Source of the DNA: Ashinkailepas kermadecensis
Taxonomy: Eukaryota > Arthropoda > Thecostraca > Neolepadidae
Direction: 5' to 3'
DNA: 64,000 bases
NCBI GenBank assembly: GCA_034440615.1
Contig: JAOTOM010004827.1
Span: 379,001 to 443,000 of the forward strand
In this document: piece after piece, positions 1-11,655 of the stretch
Layout: each line of letters opens with the position of its first letter
How positions within the stretch are numbered: position 1 is the first letter of the stretch
The notes under the pieces: model-generated
Database searches by the model: none
The model's input: the letters and a program-made list of their open reading frames with translations, nothing else
Told to the model about the DNA's origin: nothing
Made by a program: the position numbers and the translations under genes

Positions 1-1424
1 AACCTCCTTTCAGACCAATGGCATGGATACATCAAAGCGTTTACAAACTAAAAAAAAGCACATAATGACTTCACAATTTCCTGCTATGGTTTGTGCCTTT
101 CTTCACAAACACAAAGGTACCGCCAGCTTCCGTGTGCTTGGCGAGGTTATTAGACCGCAGGAAGTGCATGTTTACCAACCGAGAGGCGCAGAGCGGCTAC
201 CTACATCTGTCAGAGATAATCTCACTCGCCAACAGATTGTTCTACGAAGCGCAATCTCAATGGCATGGCCTCCGAAGGCATGCGATTCACATGGAGGCGC
301 GTCCGGTGGAGCAGTGCACCCAACAGAGAGATGGCTCAGAGGTCACGATCCTGCGTCCCACGTCGTGAAGCGTGCATGGAATCTCCAGCACATCGTTTTC
401 GCGATGGCGGCATGCACTCGAATTGAGTCTCCAGGCTGCCTGGCGCCGTGACCCCGATCGGGCGTACTATAGCCACCGGGTGCAGGTCAAAAAGTGGTGC
501 CAATTTGTACAGCTATGTCAGCAGTCGAGCGTGCCAAATTACAATGGGGTCGGTCGCCAACAACTGGCATCACCAGCATGGCCGATAGGCGTGCATTGCG
601 CAACCGGGCATCACAGCGTTCCCCGCCGACAGGCTACATGCTCGGGGCTCATTAACTCGCGCTCTCTCGCCGCGATACTATCGGACGAGCCGACCGCAAA
701 CCGACCGGCTGAAGCGAAACACGCGAGTCATCGTGACTGCAGACGGCGCCGACGCGGTCAGCGCGCGACCACCCAGTGACCGTCGAGACGTCAGCTGGGT
801 CAAACGTCGCGCCGAGCCGGCGTCTGGCGCGGCGCGGCCGCGCACCACTTCTGCCGCATTCCCGCCGAGAAGACGCGCCGGGCAGTGGGCGGGCGCGCCT
901 TCTCGGTGGCAATAATGCGGCAGAAATGGTGTTCCGGCGAGCGGTCGGCGCGCGCTGCGTCTGCCTTGGGAGCGGTCGCAGAGGGCGCGAGTGTACCCGG
1001 GGTCGCGTTGTTTGGCAACTGCGAACAGTTGCTGCTTCGAGGGCCGCCGCGGGCGGTACTAAAGACCGGTACATTGTGGAAGCTCGGCGGCTGGGGAGGG
1101 TGCACCAGGCACGGTGACTGGAGACAACCTGCGGCCAGGTGGGTCTCCCAGTACCACGGGCCCACAGAATATGGATCAAGCGGAGCTGCTCCTTGGTGAG
1201 CGGGGACGTGCAGATAGAGATGAGAAGAGGGGGTGTCGTTGTCCCAGGTGAGGCAGAGTGGCTTCTAGATGGTGTGTTCACGGAACCAGATAAGATACAT
1301 TTGTGAATGGAAAATGTTCACACATCACAGCGACTCGTGGCGGGCGCAGATGACCTGAGGTGAACTGGTGTGTCCAGGACAGCGCAACCCTTGGAGAGAA
1401 CGATATGTCGCACTCTTAGATAAG
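1..1424. other. No recognisable gene; GC-rich middle
   Basis: Open frames here are short, overlap on both strands and match no family I recognise. From about 640 to 1200 the DNA becomes CpG- and GC-rich, which is why frames stay open on both strands. The only clear structure is the inverted repeat at 843-931. A diffuse CpG-rich promoter region cannot be excluded, but no exon or splice signal stood out. Confidence 0.5.
843..931. repeat. 89-bp imperfect foldback (inverted repeat)
   Basis: The left arm starts caccacttctgccgcatt and ends in cgagaagacgcgcc. The right arm, read in reverse complement, starts caccatttctgccgcatt and ends in cgagaaggcgcgcc. Arms are about 37 bp with a few mismatches and a small gap, around a loop of roughly 14 bp. 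It resembles a tiny foldback (MITE-like) insertion or a transcript hairpin. No target duplication is evident. Confidence 0.7.
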
Positions 1425-1732
1425 CCAACTCGGGTCACGTAGCCAGATGTCCGGCTGAAGGTAGTCAACCTCCCGGCACCACGGGCTGACCGACTGCGGC
1501 TCAACTCGGGTCAGGGAGCCAGATGACCGGCTGAAGGTAGTCAACCTCCCGGCACCACGGGCTGACCGACTGCGGCTCAACTCGGGTCAGGGAGCCAGAT
1601 GACCGGCTGTAGGTAGTCAACCTCCCGGCACCACGGGCTGACCGACTGCGGCTCAACTCGGGTCAGGGAGCCAGATGACCGGCTGAAGGTAGTCAACCTC
1701 CCGGCACCACGGGCTGACTGACTGCGATTCGA
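1425..1732. repeat. 76-bp tandem repeat, about 4 copies
   Basis: The motif ccggctgaaggtagtcaacc recurs at 1451, 1527, 1603 and 1679, exactly 76 bp apart. Copies are nearly identical; the first and last are the most diverged, as usual for array edges. Short frames in it are not genes. Confidence 0.95.
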
Positions 1733-1834
1733 TGCACTCACACCGCCATTTCGGAAAGGCTCCATCAGCTCAGGTTGGCCAGAAAACCTGACCGGACCGC
1801 CGGCGAGCTGGAGCTGGGGCTGGGGCTGGGTAGA

Positions 1835-2462
1835 AGCGGTCCCAAGTCACGGCTGACCAGTTCAGCTCGGCGGCGCCACACCAACCCGACAGAGTACCTG
1901 CGGGCTGGGGGCTGGGGGCTGGGGGCTGGGGCAGGATCACGGCTGACCAGTTCAGCCCGGCGGCGCCACACCAACCCGACAGAGTACCTGCGGGCTGGGG
2001 GCTGGGGCAGGATCACGGCTGACCAGTTCAGCCCGGCGGCGCCACACCAACCCGACAGAGTACCTGCGGGCTGGGGGCTGGGGGCTGGGGGCTGGGGGCT
2101 GGGGGCTGGGGGCTGGGGCAGGATCACGGCTGACCAGTTCAGCCCGGCGGCGCCACACCAACCCGACAGAGTACCTGCGGGCTGGGGGCTGGGGCAGGAT
2201 CACGGCGGGCCAGCTCAGCCCGGCGGCGCCACACCAACCCGACAGAGTACCTGCGGGCTGGGGGCTGGGGCAGGATCACGGCGGGCCAGCTCAGCCCGGC
2301 GGCGCCACACCAACCCGACAGAGTACCTGCGGGCTGGGGGCTGGGGCAGGATCACGGCGGGCCAGCTCAGCCCGGCGGCGCCACACCAACCCGACAGAGT
2401 ACCTGCGGGCTGGGGGGAGGGGAGAAGCAGGATCACGGGGGACCTGCTCAGTCCTGCAACGC
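1835..2462. repeat. 76-bp satellite with variable (GGGGGCT)n spacer, about 8 copies
   Basis: Each unit holds a conserved block (cggctgaccagttcagc, then cggcggcgccacaccaacc and gacagagtacctgcgg) followed by a run of gggggct heptamers. Most units have two heptamers; others have more (up to about six near 2070-2120), so the period varies around 76 bp. The G-runs could form G-quadruplexes. Frames on both strands (1775-2488 plus, 1765-2593 minus) are repeat artefacts. Its sequence is not convincingly related to the neighbouring 76-bp array. Confidence 0.95.
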
Positions 2463-3373
2463 CACACCAGCGACGGCGGCTGCCGTGATCGCGGCGGCGG
2501 TGACGGCCTGCGCGTTGGCCACGTGACCCGGAGCCACGGCCAGAGAGAGGGCGAAGTCCACCTGCTGGCAGCACACAGCGCTGCCATTATCACATCGGCG
2601 CCGCCAGCTCAGGCCGTAGGACGGCTCGTGTCGAACTGGATCGATATGAAATTAACTTGCTGGCCCAAGGAATACTGATAATGAGCGGGAGCGAATTAAT
2701 GGGATGTACAGGTGTATTGATCGTGTGGACGGCACTGGTGGAATATGCGGATCTAATGAAGTGCCGCCTCCCTGGAAGTCACTTCATTACGGTCAGCGCA
2801 TGCGGCTAATCCTAATTTTGTAACTTCAGGGAGGTTGCAACGCCCGTTCTGATGAGGATCCCGCCGTCTGTGTGTGACGCTGATATTCGCAGCGAGATAT
2901 CGCGGAGATACAGACACTCATGATTGCGACGTGCACGTCATTGCGACGCGTCTGACCGAACCCAACAAGGAGCGTCGTAGACATTGGCTGTTGCATCACT
3001 TGGCAAAGCTGTGGATGCACTACACGATGACATAAGGACTATGCAAGCAGGAAAATCTGTTACGCGCACCGAACATCACCAGCGTGTCAGGCGGGACAAC
3101 TGATCACTATTCTACCATTAACCCGTCCCACTCATACATGGATTGTGCATCGTTATACAAATGGTAGCAAGGGCATCGCATGAAGAGACCGTGCCGACAA
3201 CTCCCCCCCCCGACCCCCTCATCCCCTCCCAGTGCCGTTGCTGGCCGATTCGCTGCTAGTGAATAAACACGGGTCACCTTTATTCTGGAGCCAGCTGCAC
3301 GGTCAGATGGTCGACTGACCGCGGGATGCCCGGCATACACAGGAGCTCTGGCACACACCGGACGCCTGGCAAC
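2463..3373. other. Unique spacer without recognisable gene
   Basis: No family-like reading frame, RNA gene or strong repeat was seen between the 76-bp and the 14-bp satellites. A C-tract lies near 3203-3212. Confidence 0.4.
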
Positions 3374-4216
3374 CGACGCGAGGTGTCCGGCGCGAGGTGT
3401 CCGCCGCGAGGTGTCCGGCGCGAGGTGTCCGGCGCGAGGTGTCCGCCGCGAGGTGTCCGACGCGAGGTGTCCGCCGCGAGGTGTCCGCCGCGAGGTGTCC
3501 GGCGCGAGGTGTCCGGCGCGAGGTGTCCGGCGCGAGGTGTCCGGCGCGAGGTGTCCGGCGCGAGGTGTCCGGCGCGAGGTGTCCGGCGCGAGGTGTCCGA
3601 CGCGAGGTGTCCGGTGCGAGGTGTCCGGCGCGAGGTGTCCGGCGCGAGGTGTCCGGCGCGAGGTGTCCGGCGCGAGGTGTCCGGCGCGAGGTGTCCGACG
3701 CGAGGTGTCCGGCGCGAGGTGTCCGGCGCGAGGTGTCCGGCGCGAGGTGTCCGGCGCGAGGTGTCCGACGCGAGGTGTCCGGCGCGAGGTGTCCGACGCG
3801 AGGTGTCCGACGCGAGGTGTCCGACGCGAGGTGTCCGGCGCGAGGTGTCCGGCGCGAGGTGTCCGGCGCGAGGTGTCCGGCGCGAGGTGTCCGACGCGAG
3901 GTGTCCGACGCGAGGTGTCCGACGCGAGGTGTCCGGCGCGAGGTGTCCGGCGCGAGGTGTCCGGCGCGAGGTGTCCGGCGCGAGGTGTCCGGCGCGAGGT
4001 GTCCGGCGCGAGGTGTCCGACGCGAGGTGTCCGACGCGAGGTGTCCGACGCGAGGTGTCCGACGCGAGGTGTCCGGCGCGAGGTGTCCGGCGCGAGGTGT
4101 CCGGCGCGAGGTGTCCGGCGCGAGGTGTCCGGCGCGAGGTGTCCGGCGCGAGGTGTCCGGCGCGAGGTGTCCGACGCGAGGTGTCCGACGCGAGGTGTCC
4201 GACGCGAGGTGTCCGG
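3374..4216. repeat. 14-bp CpG-rich satellite, about 60 copies
   Basis: The unit is cgcgaggtgtccgg, with the last base varying to a (and c in the first copies). Three units make 42 bp, so all three plus frames and one minus frame stay open for more than 300 codons and read as repeating peptides. These are not proteins. The unit carries about three CpGs. Runs of the g- and a-type units alternate in blocks, suggesting local duplication of several units at a time. Confidence 0.97.
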
Positions 4217-4942
4217 TGCGTTCGAACGGACGCCGCGTCAGCGAGTGTCAAACCAAACACATTTCAGTCCCGATTATATTTCACGCTCGATGTCTTCAAT
4301 TTTCCGGCCGACTGTTTCAACAACAGGACGAGCAGAAAGTATACATGGAATCCAAGCCACGAAAAGTGAAGAAAAGACGTGGCGGCGATTGGCCGTAGAT
4401 ATGATTTACGTATTTGTTCACCTCTTCGCTCGAGATTCAGTCAATTCCAAGAGAGCTTGCAAGGGCACCACTTTGAATTAGCGAACTAATTACTATCAGT
4501 CATCCGTCCCCGTCCATTGTCTCAGTCTTCGATCGAACAGTGGCTAATGCACGGTAGCAATGTGACTGTAACCAGGGACATTATTGTGGAAAGCCCCGAC
4601 CATCCGATCGAGCAGTGGCAAACACACGGTAGCAATGTAACTGTAATTTGGGACATCATTGTTGATACTGAAGGCAATTGATCCTCCTTCGGATGTGTAA
4701 AGACACTACCAGGTGGAGATCCATCTGGCAAGCTCAACTTCAATAGGCATAGGCATTGGTACTCCGCTGATGATAATTTGTCATTTTCCATATTCAATAC
4801 GGAAATATGTTTAGAAAATAAGGACTTGGACCCCCTAGCTTCGTAAGACATCTCCAACCTTGTCAGCAGGCGCTCTCCAAATTGTCAGCGCTAGGAGTAT
4901 AATAATTACACATCTATACCGAATTTTGGTCCCCTGACTCCG
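4217..4942. other. Spacer with a diverged two-copy 76-bp repeat
   Basis: cgatcgaacagtggctaatg at 4531 and cgatcgagcagtggcaaaca at 4607 begin two diverged copies of a block ending in ggacatYattgt. The offset is 76 bp. The rest is unremarkable. Confidence 0.6.
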
Positions 4943-4949
4943 TATATGG

Positions 4950-5139
4950 CCAGGGATGGCCGAGTGGTTAAGGTGTTGAGCTCTGGGTAACAAAGGTCCC
5001 GGGTTCAACACTCGCACTACTCGGGACATTTCCCAATCCTGCGGCCCACCTGCGAAACAGTATGGGCGGCGCCATTAACGGTGATCGTGCATAAAGTGCG
5101 TCGAGAACCACCAAATACGAATAAGGATTATGACGAAAT
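4950..5139 (+). mobile_element. tRNA-derived SINE, family B, copy 1
   Basis: The 5' head looks like a leucine- or serine-type tRNA: an A-box gatggccgagtggttaagg near 4956 and a B-box gggttcaacactcgc near 5001. The body continues through tttcccaatcctgcggccca and gggcggcgccatta to gtgcataaagtgcgtcg. A diverged copy lies on the minus strand at 17045-17240, aligned along nearly its whole length. The 7-bp string tatatgg flanks it at 4943-4949 and 5140-5146 and may be the target-site duplication, though 7 bp is short enough to occur by chance. Confidence 0.85.
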
Positions 5140-8100
5140 TATATGGTACTATGTGCAACCTCAGTCGAACGCTGCATACCATGTTGCTGCCAAGGTTCGA
5201 CTATTTGAATTCATTAGGCGTTTCTCGATTTCGTTAAGTGATCTTCGACAACGGTTCGCATTTTTGCCACATTTCTCTATGGCGACCCGCGGGCACAGCC
5301 CAGCGGCAGAAAGCACTGAGCGGATCACTCCGTAACTGACTGACGAGCCCACCGGAACATATATCTCCTTGTATGAGGATAGCCTCGCACGTCTTGGCGA
5401 TATGAACCGGGCAATTTTCCACCCAACATATTGGATACTGCGAAGAGCCGCTGCCGCCCTCTTTGCGGAAGATATCGGAAATCGCGCCCTGGGATGCCCT
5501 GCCAGACCGAAATTGTTGAGAGGGTGTCCAGATTTGGTAAAGGGTCGCTGTCGGAATGTAAATGGATCAGAGTTACAGTTGATACTGCCGCCACGCTTTG
5601 TCGTCAGATCCTGAACTGGTCTACTGGCCTTTCCAGTGACTTATGGGACGAATAAGAAGCCCTGGATGTTTTTTTGCGGGGCAGCAGAAGGCCGGATCCA
5701 CATTGCTCCTCGGAGCGCAGTACAATGCATGCGGTCTTCGAGAACGAGCGCCAGGCTGTTGCTTTTTATGGGGAACATTTAGCCGGGTTCAGCAAAGCTC
5801 TTTGGGATGCATCCGAATTGTAGGAATGAAATGGCTACGGCCCACGATAGTAAATTAAGATTTGTACCTGTATGAGTCTTATATGCGTCTCTGCTTTGTA
5901 AACTAGAGCACTTTGAATTCATGGAAGGACGAGGGGTGGGGGGAGTTGTACTCATACATCTATTTTTCAATAGCGTAGTAACTGTGTTGGCAACAATTTT
6001 TTGTCGCTCGCGATTATTTTTTATATCTTTACAACGCATGGTCAGCTGGGAATTGTGCTACCAGGTGGCAAAGCGACGCCACGGATTTTGGATCGGGGGC
6101 CAGAAGGCTTATGTTGGTTTTGCTGTGCAAGGTACTCTGTAATGTACGAAATCCGACGCCCTTCCGTGAAAAGGAGGCCACATTTTAGCTACTTGCACCA
6201 TGTGTTTGTGCCACAAATTTTCCACATTTTTCGTGAGCGACAAATATCAGCATTTACTGACCTCTAGCTGCACTTCTGCGAGTTAGGCAATGCATTTGTG
6301 GCTTTTGACAAGTATCTTGTTTATGCAACATCCATGATCAATGCACAGGTCTGGAAGAAGCCAAATCACTTCATACTAGCTGTCAGGTTAGAAATGACCA
6401 AGCGCGTCTCCACGGTTTCAGACAGGCTAACGCCAGAGCAGGGTATAAGTACTGGCGACGCGCCCGCCAGATTGCAATGGGACAATGGGGAAACCTCCCT
6501 TGGGCAAACTCCATGCATCCCACCGCTCTGCGGTCGTCATAATTACATTTATAAATTATGACTCGTTGCTGGCTACGGAATAAATGTTTTTTTTAACGTT
6601 CGCATTAACCCGCGCAAAAACGGAGAGGGTTGGTTGCAACCCCACTCCCTGGGGATCTTGCAGTATGGATGAAAAATGGCTTGTGTGAACGCACAACAGT
6701 TTTTGGTAGCTTATGGGGCATTGCAAGCGGGGGTCGCAGCCAGGATTTTCTCAAGGGGGCCCAACCACGAAAAAAATGATACGGAGACCACGGGAGCCGA
6801 AAATGTCTGGTATCGCGTGCTCAAAATACCAAAATTTCGTTCATTTAGTGCATTTTTTTGGTTAAAAATGGACGGCGCTCCACCTTGGCTGCGCCTCAGA
6901 TAGCGCGTCTTTTGAGATACAATTTTAGTTTTAGCTATTGTAGTGTTTTAGTTGTAGTGGGTTTGAAAGAACTTTGCAAGCTTTCACAGAACATTTTGGC
7001 CCCGCACGTTTGGTGCTGTAGGTAAGTTCGCATTTTTCATCCAGCATATTACAGAAAAGGCTAGATAAAATGCAATTAAACTCTACGCAGACATGTCAAC
7101 ATTCTTTGCAAAACTTTTGGCATGAATCCTGTTGCCAGGTCAGGTCGTGTCACTGACCTGAGACCATTGTTCGTGAACACGTTCGTGAACACAATTTGCG
7201 GCCCTGTGGGATAAACATCACCGCCTAATCCGAAATCAGCACAAGCAGGTACCTTAGAACCAGCCTTCGTCCATACTTACCCAATGTGCCTGTGTTGACC
7301 TTTGGTCAGTAAAGGTCAACGGTCAGTTCACCAAAGGTGACCCAAACTTTCATCGGGCACCTTTGAGTGCTGAATTCGAATTCAGCATTCATTGTTACCC
7401 GCCAGGGCTAAACATAATTCGTGTTGGATTCAAAAACCACAACTGCATATTAAACTTCCGTGACTTGACCTGATCTGCACAGGAGCACGTTAATGCTGTT
7501 GGATCATACCACGCCTCAATGGACTTCAAATTGAATGAAAAACATGGTGATATATATTTCATAAAGGCATCATGGGTAGTTTGCACGCTATTTGGATATC
7601 AACTTTAAAAGTGCGAAATCTTCCGAATTCCACCGGAACAGGATCCCGAATAATTGTCACAGGTCGATAACCTAATCTGACATGACAAGTTTTACGCCAA
7701 ACGTTCCGCAATGAATGGCCGCAGGTGTGCCCATAATTTGGGCTCGCTATCCCTCCTCGGTACACGTGTCATTTGGGAAACAAAAATGAGGAGATTGTAA
7801 CCCCCTGGATCATCGAATCTGGTAAAATGCCGGAGTCCTGCGCCTGCTAACAATCGCCCGTGAACGGCACTTCGCCAAGTTCGCGAGAACGGGGCCTTAG
7901 AGTAACCCTGAGAGCATTTCCAGGTGCAGAAGTGGGCCACATGTGACTTATGCCCAGTGCTACATACGTTTCGCCGCTTCTGATTTATATACATATAGAC
8001 GTCGTCTAAAGTGCTTACTATGAACAGCTTAAAAGTACATTGAGCATATTATGTCAAACCCAGCTGGCTATAGAGCCAAGCACACACCCACGCAGCCTCT

Positions 8101-9339
8101 TGCTCCTACCCGTCCTTAGCCGCCCAGGCACCATCAGGCATCGTGTGACATATGATAGAAATTGTCACGTATTTAGCGAAATAGTCACGTAAATAGTCAC
8201 AGGCTTTAGCGAATGTACTAATGATAAATTTCGCAACAGAAGAATCACGGCGACATTAACATTCGATTGACATGATAAACCAGAGGTTCTCAACCGGAAA
8301 GACAGTGTGGTCCTCTGAACGAGAATGGAGACTTGCGAGATCGGGATACAGCAGTGTGTAGTGGGTAGTTATTTTGTGTTGGGGAGAAGAAGGGTGGAAT
8401 AGGAAAGGGGAAGGGTATTCCTACCACTTACATTCTCCTATGGATAATTGTAGTATTGGCTTTATCGCATTTCGTGGCAGCAAGGGCTTTCAAACAGATC
8501 TGTGCGCGCAAACTTCTGGATCAGCTTCACGCCCTCGGAGGTAACATTAGTGCCATAAGCAAAAACTAGGAGCAGCCGAATAAAGCTTACAGCAGATTTG
8601 CAAGCTCCTCATGTCGAACGATGACCTCAAGCATCGGGTGCTGGTCCATCGCTAGTGCACTCACCCTCGTCGAAAACGTAGGTGGTGACGGAATGTGAGC
8701 GTGTGAAACTGTTGCGCGAGCGTGGCCGGTATTTCTCGCGGTGGGGAGTTGCGCCCTCGCTGTGGCCTGGTGAGGGCGATCGACGCTCCTCCGCGTCTTC
8801 TGCAACAAGTCCACGATGCCGGGTCAGCAGCGGTCGACACGACATGCACACAAGTCACGGCGTCGGCGAGATGGATACGTGCGCACGGTAGTCGGAAGTG
8901 GTACACAATCAAGTCAATGAGGAACTTTCGAGCTGTGATGCAACTGCTCATATTGTCTGGTGATCGGCGGTTTTATTTGAGGCTGAAAAAGGTAGCTACT
9001 AGGCTACTTGTGCGGATGACACATTTTGCTATCATGCAGTTCCGGTGACCGAAAAGGCATTTCCTACCGATCTCTCCACCGCACGCCTCACGACGATAGA
9101 GCAATTGGGCAACCTTTCGACTCGTTGGCAGCGTAGACGAGCTCCAGAGCGACACTGGCTGCTGTCTGCATTGCTGTTGTACACGACCATGCAGAGTCGT
9201 CAGCGCGTATGCACACATCAAGTGGTCAAGTGGCGACATGCTCTTACCTATACTCGCTATTAGTAACATCCGTGACATTTTCATCTCGTATTTGTTCGCC
9301 TGTGGTATTTGCAGTGTACATGGCGTGTAGCGTACTGCC
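5140..9339. other. Long stretch without recognisable gene
   Basis: Only short overlapping frames (under 100 codons) were found, none with a recognisable domain. Local features are a perfect 20-bp palindrome at 7368-7387 and interleaved inverted tggtca/tgacc motifs at 7297-7342. Part of this may be old, diverged transposon sequence. Confidence 0.4.
7368..7387. repeat. Perfect 20-bp palindrome
   Basis: The half-site tgctgaattc is followed directly by its reverse complement. It could be a dimeric protein-binding site or chance. Nearby 7297-7342 also holds inverted tgacc motifs. Confidence 0.6.
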
Positions 9340-9445
9340 AGTTGGTCATTCACATCCAGTCTTGCGGTGTACCAACAGTTGGCCATTCACATCCAGTCGT
9401 GTGGTGTACCAATAATTGGTCACTCACATCCAGTCGCACGGTTGA
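9338..9445. repeat. 37-bp tandem repeat, 3 copies
   Basis: The string tcacatccagtc recurs with 37-bp spacing (9347, 9384, 9421), preceded each time by a ttggYca motif and followed by a gtaccaa-like tail. Confidence 0.85.
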
Positions 9446-9876
9446 GCAGTGATTTAACCTGGGGGCCCGGTCCTGCAGCCCAAGGGCTCCTATAACAGGG
9501 AGACGTACCACGGCGGAAGACGGCAGGCCCCATCTATTGAGACTCCACCTCTCCGGTGAATAGACGCCACGCTGCCTATCTCAGCTATCCGGCTGTGGTG
9601 GAGCGACGAGCAAGGTCGGATTTGGAGGAACGGCCTAATGGCTTCAGAGTGGGCGACACACCAGCAAATGTTTCAGTCGTACGACAGGATAAGCGCCCGA
9701 GTGCATGAGGCTGATAGCTGCCGGATAAAAAGCGGACCAGACTTTTTATCAAGCATACGCCGCACAACAAGCCGGAAAGCGTTGATAGAATACTGAGCCG
9801 ACACGCACCAAAACTGCAGTTAATTGCATACACCAGGTGGGCGCCACACAAATGCCAATTATTCCGCATCGTCTCT
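9446..9876. other. Unique spacer
   Basis: No feature could be supported between the 37-bp repeat and the left end of the dispersed element at 9877. Confidence 0.35.
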
Positions 9877-10775
9877 GGGGAGGGTGTCTTTTTCCACCCC
9901 CCTCCCCTATGGTTTTCCGCGGATAGTGGAAAAAATGACGCGCGGCAGCTCGCCCAAATTTGGCATACCTTTTCCCACGTCAATTTGACATGTCGTGTGG
10001 AGATTTGACATGTCGTGTGGAGATTTGACATGTGTGGATGTTTGACATGTGTGGATGTTTGACATGTCGTGTGGAGGTTTGACATGTGTGGATATTTTAA
10101 CGTCAGATCACCGATGGTCACCGAGTGAGTCACGGTCAAGTGAGGTCACCTCCAAAAACGTTCAATCAGTCGTCACGCTTTGACGGGTAAAGATATTTGA
10201 ATGAAACTTTCAGTGTTTACTTATCGTTAGGGACGCAACAGGACGCACCAGAGAAATCTGATCTTTTCAGTTTTGTATAACTTTTGTTTTGCATATGTGC
10301 TGGTTTGGGTCAAAATCGAAGTTTCTGGCTAAAGTAGGCACATTTATGAGGCTAAGTTTACTTAAAGCAACGGTTCTCGGTGCGCTTTACCCATGATGAA
10401 TATATAAATAAAATATCATCAATAAAAATATTGAAAACAAATACAAAAAATAAGGAAAACTTTTTTGTTGCAAATTTCCAAGGAAAAAATTTGAGTGGGC
10501 AAACATTTTGGAACAATGGTCGATTTCGCCTCCCTTTCTGATGAAAAAAAATTTGTTTTTATAATCCTTCCCAAAATGAACTCCCCAAAGCCTGACCTGA
10601 CATCAGCCAAACATGACGTCAATCGGGCCTCATAAACCCCTCAAGTGACAACGTTTTGAGGAGAAAACACTTTTGGGATGGTTTTTGGCCCAACATGTCG
10701 AGCGCTTTCCGATGGCTTTCATGCGACGATTACTTTGGAGATTAGAGGGGGCATTATTATGACCACCCCTCCCTC
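9877..10775. mobile_element. Dispersed non-coding element with G-rich inverted ends, copy 1
   Basis: It is homologous over most of its length to 17237-17933. Shared blocks include ggttttccgcggatagtg near the left end, gcataccttttcccac, ggtcaagtgaggtcacctcc, and gtcgagcgctttccgatg with gagattagaggggg near the right end. The ends are imperfectly inverted: the left reads gggagggtg...ccacccccctcc, and the right in reverse complement reads gggaggggtgg...gccccctc. There is no coding frame. Known families with this layout are non-autonomous DNA transposons, so that class is an inference. This copy holds an extra tandem run of gacatgt motifs (9987-10095) absent from copy 2. Confidence 0.75.
9987..10095. 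repeat. Short tandem gacatgt array inside the dispersed element
   Basis: Repeats of tttgacatgtcgtgtggaga (20 bp) and a shorter ttgacatgtgtggatg form about six units. Copy 2 of the host element has a single diverged counterpart, so the array expanded after the copies separated. Confidence 0.85.
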
Positions 10776-11466
10776 AAGATGGGGTGTGAGGACCTAGCCG
10801 GAAAAGATAAAGGATTTGCAACAGAGCTTCGCAAATTACCGCCGATGGCATTGCCGGAATAAGGGCCAACTGGCACAAACAGAAAGCGCCGACGGCATTT
10901 CGATGTCTGGCAAAATCACGATGACTTGGCAAAACCACCGTGACTTGGCAAAAACCAACATAATTGCACTTGCCAGGCTTGCACGTCTTGCAGTCGTGAC
11001 CGAAACAAGGCCGAAGAAGTCGCCCGGGGAGCTGAGGGCATCACACGCGGGCTGCATAGCGAGGGAAAGGGTCGGTTAGTCGCGCCGCAGCCCCCGAGCA
11101 GCACATTACCGCGCTAGCCGTTTGTAGCCGGGCTGCCGGTCATTAGCCAACAGGCCTCTTCACACTTGATTACCGCACTCTCATCAGTCGGGCGGCAGGA
11201 CGCCCCCATCCCACCGCGCCCCCGTGCGGCACCAACGTCAGCTCGGGTTGCAACAGTTCTGATGAGCGACGATCAGGCCGGCGAGACGGCACCCGGCGAC
11301 GACTTCCGCCCGAGCCATGTCGGTGTCAACTGTGAGCTCGCCGGTCATACTGCGGTGCCGTCCGGCCAGGCTCCGACGTGTGCCCCGGCAACAAGGCGGC
11401 CGGAAGCCACCGCCACCGCCACTACCGCCGTTGTGACGGAATACAACAGGTCGGCGCCATACCACC
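10776..11466. other. Spacer without recognisable gene
   Basis: Contains atgacttggcaaaaccaccgtgacttggcaaaa, a small direct duplication near 10920-10952, and a GC-rich part from about 11190. The 134-codon frame at 11166-11570 runs into the SINE and has no recognised domain. Confidence 0.4.
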
Positions 11467-11479
11467 GCGGCGGAAACAA

Positions 11480-11642
11480 GTTAGTTAGTTATTGGTTTTA
11501 CGACACGTCGACCGGTGAGTCATGTAGCGTCGCCAATCTCTCACGCCGATTGGTCGCGGGCGAAGAGTAGCGACAGGTGAGTCTCGAACCCACAACCTTT
11601 CGATTGTGAGACAAGAATCTTACCACTAGACCACTCGTCCCC
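11480..11642 (-). mobile_element. Complete 163-bp tRNA-derived SINE (family A)
   Basis: On the minus strand the element begins with a tRNA-like head of about 72 bp: A-box tggtctagtggtaag and B-box ggttcgagactc, the internal promoter of RNA polymerase III. A short body follows, then the 3' domain ggtcgacgtgtcgtaaaacc and the tail aataactaactaac. It is flanked by a 13-bp target-site duplication with one mismatch, gcggcggaaacaa at 11467-11479 and gcggcgaaaacaa at 11643-11655. The head does not fold as a proper tRNA (acceptor and anticodon stems are broken), so it is not a functional tRNA gene. The 3' domain is shared with the very short insertions elsewhere in the window. Such elements are mobilised by a partner LINE. 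Confidence 0.93.
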
Positions 11643-11655
11643 GCGGCGAAAACAA

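Noticed and set aside
652..1281. A 209-codon minus-strand gene
   Set aside because: GC-rich DNA with open frames on both strands, low-complexity arginine/proline/serine composition and no recognisable domain.
3326..4481. Three overlapping frames of 333-356 codons and a 326-codon minus frame
   Set aside because: They are translations of the 14-bp satellite, open in several phases; the peptide only mirrors the DNA repeat.
4950..5030. A leucine or serine tRNA gene
   Set aside because: The tRNA-like part continues into a body shared with a second diverged copy at 17.0-17.2 kb, so it is a SINE head.
11572..11642. A functional tRNA gene on the minus strand
   Set aside because: A- and B-boxes are present but the acceptor and anticodon stems do not pair, and a SINE body, tail and target duplication follow.
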